A stretch of DNA of 39,582 nt from Hyphomicrobiales bacterium (GTDB lineage: Bacteria; Pseudomonadota; Alphaproteobacteria; Rhizobiales; Rhizobiaceae), in NCBI GenBank assembly GCA_900472575.1, contig UCIV01000051.1, forward strand, positions 1-39,582, in the 5' to 3' direction. How positions within the stretch are numbered: position 1 is the stretch's first letter; each line of letters starts with the position of its first letter. The position numbers were made by a program, and so were the translations under genes. This document shows, piece after piece, positions 1 through 7,516 of the stretch. The notes under the pieces were generated by a model. The model saw only the letters and a list, made by a program, of their open reading frames with translations, was not told the origin of the DNA and searched no databases.

Positions 1-275
1 TGACGTGGATCAGCATCTTCCCCCGCGCCGCCAAACGTCTCCGCTTGATTGGGCGTCGTTTCCAATGCGTGAGGAACAGACCTTGATCGCTGTGCTCTGC
101 GGGCTGTAAGGTCGTTGTATCGAGACCTGAGCTCTGGCATCTCGTACTCGCCGCTGATCCAGAGATCGACCAAGGCTATAAATTCGGGGTCGCTGTCGAT
201 AGGCATTCCCCGCAACAGTGCCGTGGTGCGCACCCGATCAAAAATCGTTCGCCGTCTGTCGCTGTCGATCGCCAA
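1..275 (-). CDS. Small hypothetical protein, C-terminus cut by window edge
   Basis: The reverse strand is open from a TTG at 275 to the window edge, about 91 codons, with no stop. The TTG is preceded by GGAGA with a six-base gap, a good ribosome binding site. The product begins LAIDSDRRRTIFDRVRTTAL and continues with RGMPIDSDPEF, then LVDLWISGEYEM, and has a basic segment further on. This short helical make-up, with a 'W-x-x-G-E' stretch, resembles small rhizobial hypothetical proteins and loosely resembles VbhA-like antitoxin domains; that comparison is from memory and weak. It lies 28 bases downstream of the 304-540 gene on the same strand, so the two could be cotranscribed. The function is unknown and the gene is incomplete here. 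Confidence 0.45.
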   Translation of the reverse strand, partial: MAIDSDRRRTIFDRVRTTALLRGMPIDSDPEFIALVDLWISGEYEMPELRSRYNDLTARRAQRSRSVPHALETTPNQAETFGGAGEDADPR

Positions 276-303
276 CCTACATCTCCGGTGGTGTTGAAAG
301 CGT

Positions 304-540
304 CTAGAGGAAGACCGAGAGACCTTCCGTACTGACGACATAGATGAACTCTTCCCATGCCTCATGGGCAGAAGCGAAAGATTCATTCCATTCGGTGAGC
401 TGGTCTTCTAGGCTGGTTACCTCCATCCGCCAATCGTCACTGCCTGAAGGGCGGAAGATTTCCACAACGACGGTGATGCCGTTCTCAGTATAGCGGCCGG
501 AGAATTCTGAGCGTTCGGACAGCGGCTGATGTTGGTTCAT
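304..540 (-). CDS. Small acidic hypothetical protein (78 aa)
   Basis: This is a complete 78-residue reading frame ending in TAG. It is acidic and aromatic, with segments such as YTENGITVVVEIFRP, WRMEVTSLEDQLTEW and AWEEFIYVVSTEG. The alternation of a short beta-like stretch with helices suggests a small folded cytosolic protein. No signal peptide or membrane segment is seen. The ribosome binding site before the ATG is weak. I do not recognise a family with certainty. Similar small proteins occur in rhizobial genomes, but no function can be given. It sits beside the edge gene on the same strand. Confidence 0.55.
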   Translation of the reverse strand: MNQHQPLSERSEFSGRYTENGITVVVEIFRPSGSDDWRMEVTSLEDQLTEWNESFASAHEAWEEFIYVVSTEGLSVFL

Positions 541-877
541 TGGGTCACTGAAAATGTTGGCGCTTATCCAATATTACGTCTGCGCGTCGCGGCCGCAAGA
601 CGAATGCCCAGCTCAATCTCAATCTATCGATAAACTGGAAGAACCACATGTAACGGTTCGTGCCCTTATAGTGCCTCAATGGTGGCCGCCGCAGTGACGT
701 TGGCGGTCGGATGGATGAACAGATGGCCCAAGCTGCCTGGGCGTCGCGCTTGCCTCAGCCACTATCCAGAGCGCAGGAGAGGAAGCTGCCTCGTTGATGC
801 CAATGATTCAAGCTGCTTGGTTTTAAACAAGGTTCGCCGGAAGCGTTTCGCTCCCGGCGATGTCGTAGACGGCTGTA
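541..877. other. Intergenic stretch with no supported gene
   Basis: Neither strand shows a reading frame with protein-like composition here. The short open frames overlapping it are shadows. It separates the 304-540 gene from the tail of the PhnA-like gene. No promoter of the GGAAC-N16-NGTT type and no clear terminator hairpin was seen. Confidence 0.4.
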
Positions 878-1795
878 TCAGACGCGATGCGTGATGGTTT
901 CTGAAACGACGACGTTGCGCTTCGTGCCATACGAACCCCCGAACCATCCCGCAACCGCACCGAGTGCGAGCGCAAGAAAGCCAAGAATCGCACCCGCAGA
1001 TATGGCAGCAGTTGCGGTCTGGGCAGCCTCGATCGCCTGCTGCTTGGCGGCCTGCATGTTATCCTGATAGGACTTTTCATACTGCTCGACCTGGGTCCGG
1101 GCCTGATCGACCGGAATGCCCTGGGCTTTTGCGACGGCGTCGGCGGCGCGAGCGCGGGCCTCCTCGGCCTTCGCCTGATCTCCAGTCACCAGAGCCTGCA
1201 CGGAGGACACGGCCGCAGTCTGTAATGCCTGGGGGTCATTGCCAGTTGAAGACCTGATTTGCTGTTCGATCCCAGCCATCGGATTTGTCGAGTTGGCGAG
1301 TGCAGGCGCCGCTGTCGTGGCGGCGGTGGCGGCGGTCTGACCAACGCCCCCGACGACACTTGCAAGACCGCTGAATGCACCGCCCACCAGCGCTCCGACA
1401 GAGGTCGTGAGCAGATAGAGCACGACAATGGTCGTGACCGCCCAGGTGGTCAATCCATGATAGCCCCCCGTCGAGTTGCTTGGTCGGCCTGACAGTCGGC
1501 TCGAAACGTAGCCGCCGAGGAACGCTGCAATGATGCCCGCGAGCACGAACCAGATCCCGCCGCCGATGGAAAAAGAACTTGCTGTCGGGTTGTCCGACGT
1601 CGCTGGGTCGAGGACAGCCGCGCCGATACCGACGCCGAGAAGATTGAGGAGGAACTGCGCCGCAAGCGCGATTGCCACACCCGCGAAGATCGCGCCCCAG
1701 CTCACCTTGTTATATGCCGCCGTCGCGGGTGCACCGCCCCTTAACGTGTCGTGGAGGGTATCGTGGGGAAGATTGGTTGATACTGGGGTTGTCAT
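878..1795 (-). CDS. PhnA-like polytopic membrane protein
   Basis: This 305-residue protein begins with a hydrophilic tail, then SWGAIFAGVAIALAAQFLL (first membrane span, about residues 33-55). A second span follows near residues 80-98 (IWFVLAGIIAAFLGGYV), a third near 115-135 and a last one near 275-292 (SAGAILGFLALALGAVAGWF). Between spans three and four lies a long Ala/Gln/Glu-rich segment likely to form a coiled coil (residues about 165-270). This layout matches the rhizobial proteins annotated as 'PhnA-like', a name that does not imply phosphonate metabolism. GGAGG sits five bases before the ATG. A stress-type promoter lies 45-69 bases upstream. The role is unknown; envelope stress is an inference from context. 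Confidence 0.8.
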   Translation of the reverse strand: MTTPVSTNLPHDTLHDTLRGGAPATAAYNKVSWGAIFAGVAIALAAQFLLNLLGVGIGAAVLDPATSDNPTASSFSIGGGIWFVLAGIIAAFLGGYVSSRLSGRPSNSTGGYHGLTTWAVTTIVVLYLLTTSVGALVGGAFSGLASVVGGVGQTAATAATTAAPALANSTNPMAGIEQQIRSSTGNDPQALQTAAVSSVQALVTGDQAKAEEARARAADAVAKAQGIPVDQARTQVEQYEKSYQDNMQAAKQQAIEAAQTATAAISAGAILGFLALALGAVAGWFGGSYGTKRNVVVSETITHRV

Positions 1796-1839
1796 GGTAG
1801 CCTCCGGCTAATTCATCACGGGTTCGTGAGTGTGGCCAC

Positions 1840-1864
1840 AACTCGCCGGTAGACCACATGTTCC
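1840..1864 (-). promoter_or_regulatory. Candidate EcfG-type stress promoter
   Basis: On the reverse strand this reads GGAAC (1864-1860), 16 bases, then AGTT (1843-1840). The alphaproteobacterial general stress sigma factor EcfG recognises GGAAC-N16/17-CGTT, so this matches at 8 of 9 positions. It lies directly upstream of the PhnA-like gene. Confidence 0.55.
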
Positions 1865-2065
1865 GGATGCGGGGAAATCGGAATGTTTCGGGTGACTTGT
1901 TACGATCTCTCCGCGCTTGGTGAGGCGGGGGGCGCATAAGGCGGAGGCTCCCCGGACCGTCGAACTCCATATCCTTAGGGGACCCGCATCCTTGAAGACC
2001 CGCGCTATCGCTTGCCATTATTTTCCGCGCAGGCCGAATGCGGAATCCTCTGCCCGAACGGAGCT

Positions 2066-2090
2066 GGAACAGTTGATCACGCCGCGAGTT
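2066..2090 (+). promoter_or_regulatory. Candidate EcfG-type stress promoter
   Basis: GGAAC (2066-2070), 16 bases, then AGTT (2087-2090), followed 76 bases later by the start of the zinc dehydrogenase gene. The site is nearly symmetrical: the other strand reads GGAAC (2091-2087), 16 bases, then TGTT, so it could fire both ways. Confidence 0.55.
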
Positions 2091-2166
2091 CCTGACGGGC
2101 TGACGGCGGCTGATTGCCCTGATGAGATTGAGGCAACGACCGACCGTAAATTGGGAGAGACCGCAG

Positions 2167-3330
2167 ATGAAAGCTCTTACGTGGCATGGTAGCGGCGACA
2201 TACGCTGCGAAACGGTAGACGACCCGGTAATCCAAGACGATCGCGACGCGATCATCAAGGTGACCAGCTGCGCGATTTGTGGCTCCGATCTGCATCTCTA
2301 CGGCGGCTTCGTTCCCGGCATGCATGCGGGGGACGTCATGGGCCATGAGACGATGGGGGAGGTCGTTGAAGTCGGCCGCGGCAATTCCAAACTCAAGATC
2401 GGCGATCGCGTCGTAGTGCCCTTCACAATTTCCTGCGGTGAGTGCCGGCAGTGCAAATGGGGGCAGTTCTCTCTGTGCGAACGATCGAACCCCGCGGGCG
2501 CGGAGCAGGCAAAGCAGATCGGCTATCCGACCGCCGGCCTGTTCGGTTATTCCGAAATGTATGGTCGCTTCCCAGGCGGTCAGGCGCAGTATCTTCGCGT
2601 TCCTTATGCCGATGTTGGCCCAATCGTTGTGCCTGACGGCCTGAGCGACGAACAGGTCCTGTTCCTCTCCGATATCTTTCCAACCGGCTACATGGCCGCC
2701 GAAAACTGCGACATCAAGCAAGGGCAGACAGTCGCTGTATTCGGCTGCGGGCCGGTTGGCCTGTTTGCCATCAAATCGGCGTTCCTGTTAGGCGCGGAGC
2801 GAGTTATTGCCATCGACACCGTACCGGAGCGACTAGCCCTTGCCCGAGCATCCGGTGCAGAAACGCTCGATTATGCGGATGACGATCTGCAGGAGCGTAT
2901 TCTCGCCATCACCAATGGGCTTGGACCGGACGCCGTCATCGAGGCAGTCGGGATGGAAAGCCACGGCGCGGGCGGTGTGTTGGAGACCCTCCAGACAAAG
3001 CTGACGTCAACCGAACGGCCTTACGCCCTCAGCCAAGCGATCCTCGCCTGCCGGCCTGGCGGGACCGTTTCGCTGCCCGGTGTCTTCGTGGGTCCAGCAG
3101 TTCCAGCACCTCTCGGAGCCGTCGTGGGCAAAGGTCTCACGCTGAAGACAGGCCAGACCCATGTGCAACGGTATCTCGAGCCGCTGTTGAACCTGATCGT
3201 CGAGGGCAAGATCGATCCGTCTTTCCTGATCACCCACCGCATAGGCCTCGAAGAGGGACCGGAGGCATACAAGACTTTCCGCGACAAAGCAGACGGCTGC
3301 GTCAAAGTTGTCATCCGGCCGAATGGATAA
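2167..3330 (+). CDS. Zinc-dependent alcohol dehydrogenase, formaldehyde dehydrogenase-like
   Basis: This 387-residue medium-chain dehydrogenase/reductase should oxidise an alcohol or aldehyde with NAD(P). The catalytic zinc ligands are visible as C38 (in CAICGSD) and H60-E61 (in GHE). The structural zinc site is complete: C90, C93, C96 and C104. The Rossmann motif GCGPVG follows near residue 195, with the acidic VIAID end of the second strand typical of NAD binding. The insert after the structural zinc resembles glutathione-independent formaldehyde dehydrogenases and their relatives. The start is placed at 2167, where GGGAG lies nine bases upstream and the MKALTWHG opening is typical; an earlier start at 2122 would add an atypical tail. 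It is convergent with the SDR gene. The substrate is not known. Confidence 0.88.
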   Translation: MKALTWHGSGDIRCETVDDPVIQDDRDAIIKVTSCAICGSDLHLYGGFVPGMHAGDVMGHETMGEVVEVGRGNSKLKIGDRVVVPFTISCGECRQCKWGQFSLCERSNPAGAEQAKQIGYPTAGLFGYSEMYGRFPGGQAQYLRVPYADVGPIVVPDGLSDEQVLFLSDIFPTGYMAAENCDIKQGQTVAVFGCGPVGLFAIKSAFLLGAERVIAIDTVPERLALARASGAETLDYADDDLQERILAITNGLGPDAVIEAVGMESHGAGGVLETLQTKLTSTERPYALSQAILACRPGGTVSLPGVFVGPAVPAPLGAVVGKGLTLKTGQTHVQRYLEPLLNLIVEGKIDPSFLITHRIGLEEGPEAYKTFRDKADGCVKVVIRPNG

Positions 3331-3438
3331 GTCGCGGCTTGTCTCAGGGCCTTTCACTTGGCTTACGCATCAAACCCCATTTCGAGAGGTGAGGATCTTG
3401 TAGCATCGACGAGATGCTGCCTCTGATGCAAAGAACCA

Positions 3439-3475
3439 CCGAGGCTGGAGGAAACATGTTTCCGTCCGGCCTCGG
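3439..3475. terminator. Hairpin between convergent genes
   Basis: CCGAGGC (3439-3445) pairs with GCCTCGG (3469-3475), and the interior holds a 14-base perfect palindrome, GGAAACATGTTTCC. Together they make a long stem with one bulge, between the dehydrogenase and SDR stop codons. No strong T-run follows on either strand, so it is a probable but imperfect terminator serving both directions. Confidence 0.5.
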
Positions 3476-3486
3476 AGTCAGAAGTA

Positions 3487-4353
3487 TTAAATCATGATCT
3501 CGCCGCCGGTGACCGGAATGACAGCGCCTGTCATGTAGCTTCCAAGTTCAGAAGCCAAAAGGACATAGGCCCCTGCGAGTTCGGCAGGCTGGCCAGCGCG
3601 GCCGATCAGGGTCTGTTGCCCAAACTTGGCGGTTTTTTCTGCCGGCATGGTAGACGGGATAAGGGGCGTCCAGATCGGGCCGGGGGCGACCGCATTCACG
3701 CGAATGCCCTTTTCAGCGAGCATTTCGGCAAGGCCGGCCGTGAAGTTGGACACGGCGCCCTTGGTGGATGCATAGGCGAGAAGCTGCGGCGATGGCTGTC
3801 GCGACTGGATGGAGGTGGTGTTGATGATTGCGCTTCCGGGTTTCATATGCGGGGCGGCGGCCTTTGACAGAAAGAACGGCGCATAGATATTCGTTCGGAA
3901 CGTCGTGTCCCACTCATCAGCAGATATATCGGCGATATCTCCGTAGGTGCGCTGAAAAGCAGCGTTGTTGACCAGAATGTCGATACCGCCGAGCTCATCG
4001 ACCGCGCGCGCGACCAGCTCCTGGCAATGGTCTTCCGATGTGATGTCTCCGGCGATGACAAGCGCCTTACGGCCGGCGTCCTCGACCCATTTGGCGGTGT
4101 CGGCCGCATCATCGTCTTCGTTGAAATAGGAGATCAGAACATCGGCGCCTTCACGCGCGAAAGCAATGGCCACGGCCTTGCCAATCCCCGAATCCGCGCC
4201 GGTAATCAGTGCGACCTTGCCTTCGAGTCTTCCATTGCCGCGATAGGATTTCTCGCCATGATCCGGGGCCGGTTGCATCGACGCGGTTTTGCCAGGTGGT
4301 TGTTGATGCTGTTCTGGATAAGGCGGGGTCGGGCGGCGTTGTTCTTCGGTCAT
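3487..4353 (-). CDS. SDR-family oxidoreductase with proline-rich N-terminal extension
   Basis: This 288-residue classical short-chain dehydrogenase has the cofactor motif TGADSGIG near residue 51, NNAA near 128, the catalytic serine in TTSIQS and the YxxxK pair in YASTKGA. A roughly 45-residue Pro/Gln-rich extension precedes the Rossmann fold, as in the YghA/YhdF-like stress-associated SDR group, whose members belong to the general stress response in several bacteria. The C-terminal VTGGE is typical of that group. GGAGGA lies five bases before the ATG. A stress promoter lies 30-54 bases upstream. The substrate is unknown; reduction of an aldehyde or sugar is only a guess from the family. Confidence 0.87.
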   Translation of the reverse strand: MTEEQRRPTPPYPEQHQQPPGKTASMQPAPDHGEKSYRGNGRLEGKVALITGADSGIGKAVAIAFAREGADVLISYFNEDDDAADTAKWVEDAGRKALVIAGDITSEDHCQELVARAVDELGGIDILVNNAAFQRTYGDIADISADEWDTTFRTNIYAPFFLSKAAAPHMKPGSAIINTTSIQSRQPSPQLLAYASTKGAVSNFTAGLAEMLAEKGIRVNAVAPGPIWTPLIPSTMPAEKTAKFGQQTLIGRAGQPAELAGAYVLLASELGSYMTGAVIPVTGGEIMI

Positions 4354-4382
4354 GATCTTCCTCCGTTGAATGACGGAGGCTT

Positions 4383-4407
4383 AACCGGCTGGAAGGGTAA
4401 GCGTTCC
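4383..4407 (-). promoter_or_regulatory. Candidate EcfG-type stress promoter
   Basis: The reverse strand reads GGAAC (4407-4403), 16 bases, then GGTT (4386-4383). It lies just upstream of the SDR gene and has the same geometry as the other sites in this island. Confidence 0.55.
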
Positions 4408-4623
4408 GCGATGTGCCGCCGCCAATGCCGCAAACTGCGTGATTTCAATCCCTGGATCTCTCGTCTACGTCAGGGCGAAGCTTTAGCCAATTGTGTCGGA
4501 TTCAGAATGCTCTGGGTAGGATATCAGCGGTCCGCCTCAATCGTCGATGGTCGCAGACGCGCCGAATATCTCGGACTTGCTTACCCGGGTCACGGCAAGG
4601 TTGCCGATATTTCCGCGATTGTC

Positions 4624-4648
4624 GAAACCTTAGGCGATTTCCAATGTT
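4624..4648 (+). promoter_or_regulatory. Candidate EcfG-type stress promoter, variant -35
   Basis: GAAAC (4624-4628), 16 bases, then TGTT (4645-4648), placed 26 bases before the DUF6894 gene. The second G of the usual GGAAC is replaced by A. A weaker match than the others, supported by its position and exact spacing. Confidence 0.4.
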
Positions 4649-4674
4649 GTCAGCTCGAACAAGGAGCACTTTGC

Positions 4675-4911
4675 ATGCCGAAATATTATTTCCATATTCG
4701 AGACGGACAGGATCTGGCGCATGATCCCGAGGGTGCGGAATTCGAAACGCTTGAAGCTGCGCGGAAAGAAGCCGCCAACTCCGCCCGAGAACTTCTCGCG
4801 CAACGGCTCTTGCGTGGTGATGTCATCGACGGGCAGGCATTCGAGCTGACGACGGAAGATGGCGATATTGCTGACATAGTTCGGTTCAAGGACGTCATGC
4901 GCTTGGAGTGA
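4675..4911 (+). CDS. DUF6894-family small protein
   Basis: This 78-residue protein opens with MPKYYFHIRDG and continues with DPEGAEFETLEAARKEAANSAREL. These are the hallmarks of the DUF6894 family, which is abundant in Rhizobiales and of unknown function. The rest is an acidic segment ending in DIADIVRFKDVMRLE. The open frame extends far upstream, but the ATG at 4675 is the family start and has AAGGAG ten bases before it. No signal peptide or membrane segment is seen. It is placed between the SDR and catalase genes and is probably transcribed alone from a stress-type promoter. Confidence 0.8.
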   Translation: MPKYYFHIRDGQDLAHDPEGAEFETLEAARKEAANSARELLAQRLLRGDVIDGQAFELTTEDGDIADIVRFKDVMRLE

Positions 4912-4955
4912 TGCGAATTAAATCCAGTACGATATCGGACACTAACATAATCTGA

Positions 4956-4980
4956 GGAACTATCGCGATCGCCGTAGGTT
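4956..4980 (+). promoter_or_regulatory. Candidate EcfG-type stress promoter
   Basis: GGAAC (4956-4960), 16 bases, then GGTT (4977-4980), 32 bases before the manganese catalase start codon. It matches the general stress consensus at 8 of 9 positions. Confidence 0.55.
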
Positions 4981-5011
4981 GGGCGCTTGTCTCCAACCGA
5001 AAGGAATTCTC

Positions 5012-5938
5012 ATGTTTATGAGAGTAGACCAGCTCCAGGCGGAGCTGCCCGCGCCGAAAGCCGCGGATCCGAATGCTGCAGCCGCCCTTCAGGAGTTGCT
5101 TGGCGGAAAATACGGGGAAATGTCGACGCTGGGGAACTACATGTTCCAGTCGTTTAACTTCCGCTCGAAGTCGAAGCTCAGGCCTTTCTATAGCTTGGTT
5201 GCCAGCATCACGGCAGAAGAGCTCGGGCATGTCGAGCTCGTCAGTAACGGCGTCGCGATGCTGAATAATGGGCCTGACATCCCCGACGGTGACGAGGGCG
5301 ACGGTGGAGACATATCCGGTGCTCCGTTCAAGGATATGGCAGATATCCGTTTGGCCGCGAGTTTTCTGTCGGGCGGCGGCGGCGCGATGCCGATCAACAG
5401 CAACGGCCAATCCTGGAACAACGATTTCATCACCACGACTGGCAATGTCGTTCTCGATCTGCTGCACAACTTCCACCTTGAATGCGGCGCCCGCCTTCAC
5501 AAGCTGCGGGTCTACGAGACTGTGACCGATCCCACAGGCCGCGAGGTCTGCGGCTATCTTCTTGTTCGCGGTTCGGTGCATGCGCATGCCTACGCGCTGG
5601 CGCTGGAGAAGATCACGGGAGTGGACGTAAAGAAATTTCTGCCTACCCCCAACATCCCGCTTGCCAACATTCCCGAATGCCAAAAGTATCTCGACGAAGG
5701 GTCGCATCGGCGCCTCTACACCTGGAGCCCGAACGACTACAAGGAGATTGCGGGCATCTGGAGCAATGACGAAGTCGCGCTGCCGGGTGATCCTCCGGGC
5801 GAACTTGAGGTCGTCGATGGAATGCCGGATGGCGGCAAGATCCAGCAGCTTGTCGGCGTGCCGTCGGCCTTCACTCCGGACTATGCTCCCGAGGAAATGT
5901 TCGAGATCGCCGAAAAACTCTACAAGAAGTCTCGCTAA
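5012..5938 (+). CDS. Manganese (non-heme) catalase
   Basis: This 308-residue protein should convert hydrogen peroxide to water and oxygen at a dimanganese centre in the cytosol. The expected metal ligands are all present: E36 (GEMS), E70 and H73 (EELGH), E157 (HLECGA) and H190 (GSVHAH). The 33-residue gap between the last two equals that in the Lactobacillus plantarum enzyme. The start is set at ATG 5012 because AAGGA lies six bases upstream and MFMRVDQLQ is the family opening; the longer frame from a TTG at 4979 overlaps the promoter. A GGAAC-N16-GGTT promoter and a strong terminator bracket it as a single-gene unit. Peroxide defence fits the surrounding stress genes. Confidence 0.93.
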   Translation: MFMRVDQLQAELPAPKAADPNAAAALQELLGGKYGEMSTLGNYMFQSFNFRSKSKLRPFYSLVASITAEELGHVELVSNGVAMLNNGPDIPDGDEGDGGDISGAPFKDMADIRLAASFLSGGGGAMPINSNGQSWNNDFITTTGNVVLDLLHNFHLECGARLHKLRVYETVTDPTGREVCGYLLVRGSVHAHAYALALEKITGVDVKKFLPTPNIPLANIPECQKYLDEGSHRRLYTWSPNDYKEIAGIWSNDEVALPGDPPGELEVVDGMPDGGKIQQLVGVPSAFTPDYAPEEMFEIAEKLYKKSR

Positions 5939-5965
5939 ACGTTGACACGTATCACAGACTAAGGG

Positions 5966-5986
5966 AGCCCGCCTTGGCGGGCTTTT
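5966..5986 (+). terminator. Rho-independent terminator of the catalase gene
   Basis: AGCCCGCC (5966-5973) pairs with GGCGGGCT (5976-5983), a tight GC-rich stem followed by TTTT, 27 bases after the catalase stop codon. Confidence 0.8.
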
Positions 5987-6047
5987 CTGTAACTAGGGTG
6001 TGGTAGCCGTGGTCGATTGCGACCAGGAAGCTGTTGGTACGCATAAC

Positions 6048-6087
6048 AAAATCGGCCCTCCGAACAAAAACTCAGAGGGCCGATTTT
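6048..6087. terminator. Bidirectional rho-independent terminator
   Basis: A perfect 13-base inverted repeat, AAAATCGGCCCTC (6048-6060) and its complement (6075-6087), encloses a 14-base loop. The A-run and T-run at its ends let it stop transcripts from both sides: the catalase gene and the DUF2934/YciF operon on the other strand. Confidence 0.8.
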
Positions 6088-6121
6088 CATGTCAGGTATG
6101 GTCATTCGGGACGTTCACGGC

Positions 6122-6289
6122 TTATTCGGCTTCGTCGTCCCAGGAGCCGCTCCGCGAGGTGGCACGTTTCTCGTCCCATTCAGCGCTTGCCTGCGCCCAG
6201 TGCTCGTGCTCCTGCCCATCTGGGTTTCCGGCCTGTTCCCAAAGTTCGTATGCCCTTCGGGCAACCCAGTCGTCGCGTTCGGTTTCCAT
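6122..6289 (-). CDS. DUF2934-family small protein (55 aa)
   Basis: This 55-residue reading frame was found by reading the reverse strand. It begins METERDDWVARRAYELWEQ and continues GNPDGQEHEHWAQASAEW, the classic DUF2934 signature (RAYELWE, G.P.G....HW..A). Such proteins are small, cytosolic and of unknown function, and are common next to stress genes in rhizobia. GGAGG lies four bases before the ATG. It starts 54 bases after the stop of the YciE/YciF gene on the same strand, so the two are probably cotranscribed from the stress promoter at 6906-6930. The operon ends at the bidirectional terminator. Confidence 0.82.
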   Translation of the reverse strand: METERDDWVARRAYELWEQAGNPDGQEHEHWAQASAEWDEKRATSRSGSWDDEAE

Positions 6290-6343
6290 GCTTCCTCCCT
6301 TAGCTGCAGCGGGACCGCGCTTTCCTGCGCGGCCCCGGTTACA

Positions 6344-6844
6344 TTACGCGGCCTTCTTCGAACCCTTGGGGTTTGCCGATGTTTCGCCGAGCTGGGTCAA
6401 AAGCTGATCGGTCTCGAGCTCTTCCTGCAAGGTTGCATCTAGCAGCTCGACGGCTTCGGTCAGGCCAAGCTGTTTCGCCCAGCTTTTCAACGTGCCGTAG
6501 CGGGCAATCTCATAGTGCTCGACGGCCTGCGCGGATGAAATCAGGCCGGCGTCCAAGGCAACGGATCCCCTAAACTCGTCCATGATCTCTTCGGCCTCTG
6601 CAATGATGCCCTGGATGGCTTCACAGGTCTTGCCGCGCGCCGGCTTACCGATCAGCTCGAACACCTGCTGGAGGCGTTCGAGCTGGCCTTCCGTCTGTTC
6701 CTTGTGCTTCAGAAAAGCTGCCTTGCCTTCCTCGGACTGTGAGGCGCGGGCCATTTTCGGCAATGCCTTCAGGATCTGCTTCTCGGCGTAGTAGATATCC
6801 TTGAGCGTATCGAGAAACAGGTCGTCCAGGGTCTTCTCTGCCAT
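6344..6844 (-). CDS. YciE/YciF ferritin-like protein (DUF892)
   Basis: This 166-residue protein opens MAEKTLDDLFLDTLKDIYYAEKQ, the signature of the YciE/YciF family: four-helix ferritin-like bundles linked to stress responses. Candidate metal ligands are the Glu of AEKQ, the Glu/His of LKHKEQTEGQLERL, the Glu of AEAEEIMDE and the VEHYEIARYG motif. The length is usual for the family, with a short Lys/Ala tail added. A perfect GGAAC-N16-CGTT promoter lies 62-86 bases upstream. The physiological role of this family is not firmly known; iron or peroxide handling is inferred from the fold and from the catalase next door. Confidence 0.9.
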   Translation of the reverse strand: MAEKTLDDLFLDTLKDIYYAEKQILKALPKMARASQSEEGKAAFLKHKEQTEGQLERLQQVFELIGKPARGKTCEAIQGIIAEAEEIMDEFRGSVALDAGLISSAQAVEHYEIARYGTLKSWAKQLGLTEAVELLDATLQEELETDQLLTQLGETSANPKGSKKAA

Positions 6845-6905
6845 GATAGTTCTCCTGAGTTACGGGAAGCCGCGCACGGTGATGCCCTGCCGTGCGCGGG
6901 CCGAT

Positions 6906-6930
6906 AACGTGATCTCGCAGACGTTGTTCC
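6906..6930 (-). promoter_or_regulatory. EcfG-type stress promoter, perfect consensus
   Basis: The reverse strand reads GGAAC (6930-6926), 16 bases, then CGTT (6909-6906), an exact match to the general stress consensus, upstream of the YciE/YciF-DUF2934 operon. Confidence 0.7.
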
Positions 6931-7065
6931 GTCGTAATATGGATACTGTGTCGACGGTACGGTGTCGTACGAAAGTCAATTTTTGGCCGTTGCTGGCTTC
7001 TATGACGAGGGTCGAAAAGCCGCATTCGGACTGTCGAGTAGCGCCCGCTTTCAATTCGCGGGGAT

Positions 7066-7209
7066 CTAGACTTCGTCCTTGGGTAATTTGCCCTCAGTGT
7101 CACGCAGCCCATCCTCCGCCGCTTTCTTCAGCTTCTCGCGATCTTTGTCCGCGACTGCGGGGTTGATGTGCGCAGCATCGCTGGTCGGGTCTGGGCTGTC
7201 GTCGGTCAT
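7066..7209 (-). CDS. Small charged hypothetical protein (47 aa)
   Basis: This 47-residue frame is preceded by AGAGGA eight bases before the ATG. The product begins MTDDSPDPTSDAAHINPAV and continues with a charged helix DKDREKLKKAAEDG and the tail LPKDEV. No membrane segment or signal is seen. It follows the 7255-7464 gene on the same strand after 45 bases, so cotranscription is likely. Small disordered, highly charged proteins like this are frequent in rhizobial stress clusters. I do not know a function. Confidence 0.6.
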   Translation of the reverse strand: MTDDSPDPTSDAAHINPAVADKDREKLKKAAEDGLRDTEGKLPKDEV

Positions 7210-7254
7210 AGTGGCGTCCTCTTCCGGCGAACGTTTCGGAATCTAGTTCGTAAC

Positions 7255-7464
7255 CTAGCGTTTTTTTTCCGAACTGCTTTCTGCGGGATCGAAATTTATG
7301 TCCCAATCCTTTTTGGGGCCTTTCTGACCGGGCGGGACCTTATGTTCGGTCGCATCCTCGGATCCGGTGATTACAGTTGGCTTGGCGCTGTGGACGCCGG
7401 ATGCATGTGGATCCGCCTGGGACGGCGCGTATTGACCTTTTGCATCGTCTTCCGGATTGGCCAT
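7255..7464 (-). CDS. Small hydrophilic hypothetical protein (69 aa)
   Basis: The start is set at 7464 because GGAGG lies six bases upstream; a start four codons earlier would swallow that site. The 69-residue product opens MANPEDDAKGQYAPSQADPH and ends DWDINFDPAESSSEKKR. It is rich in Asp, Glu, Lys, Pro and Gly and looks intrinsically disordered. It follows the DUF883-like gene after 52 bases on the same strand and so probably belongs to the operon driven by the stress promoter at 8014-8038. No function is known. Confidence 0.6.
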   Translation of the reverse strand: MANPEDDAKGQYAPSQADPHASGVHSAKPTVITGSEDATEHKVPPGQKGPKKDWDINFDPAESSSEKKR

Positions 7465-7516
7465 TTTTTCCTCCATTTGGGTTCATTTTGGGCGGTCTGC
7501 GCTCATTGAGGTCACA

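Noticed and set aside
2122..2166. Earlier start for the zinc dehydrogenase
   Set aside because: The added 15 residues are basic and unlike the family, while ATG 2167 has a good ribosome site and the standard opening.
4895..5707. 270-codon reverse-strand frame over the catalase gene
   Set aside because: It is fully antisense to a gene whose metal ligands are all in place, and has no recognisable domain.
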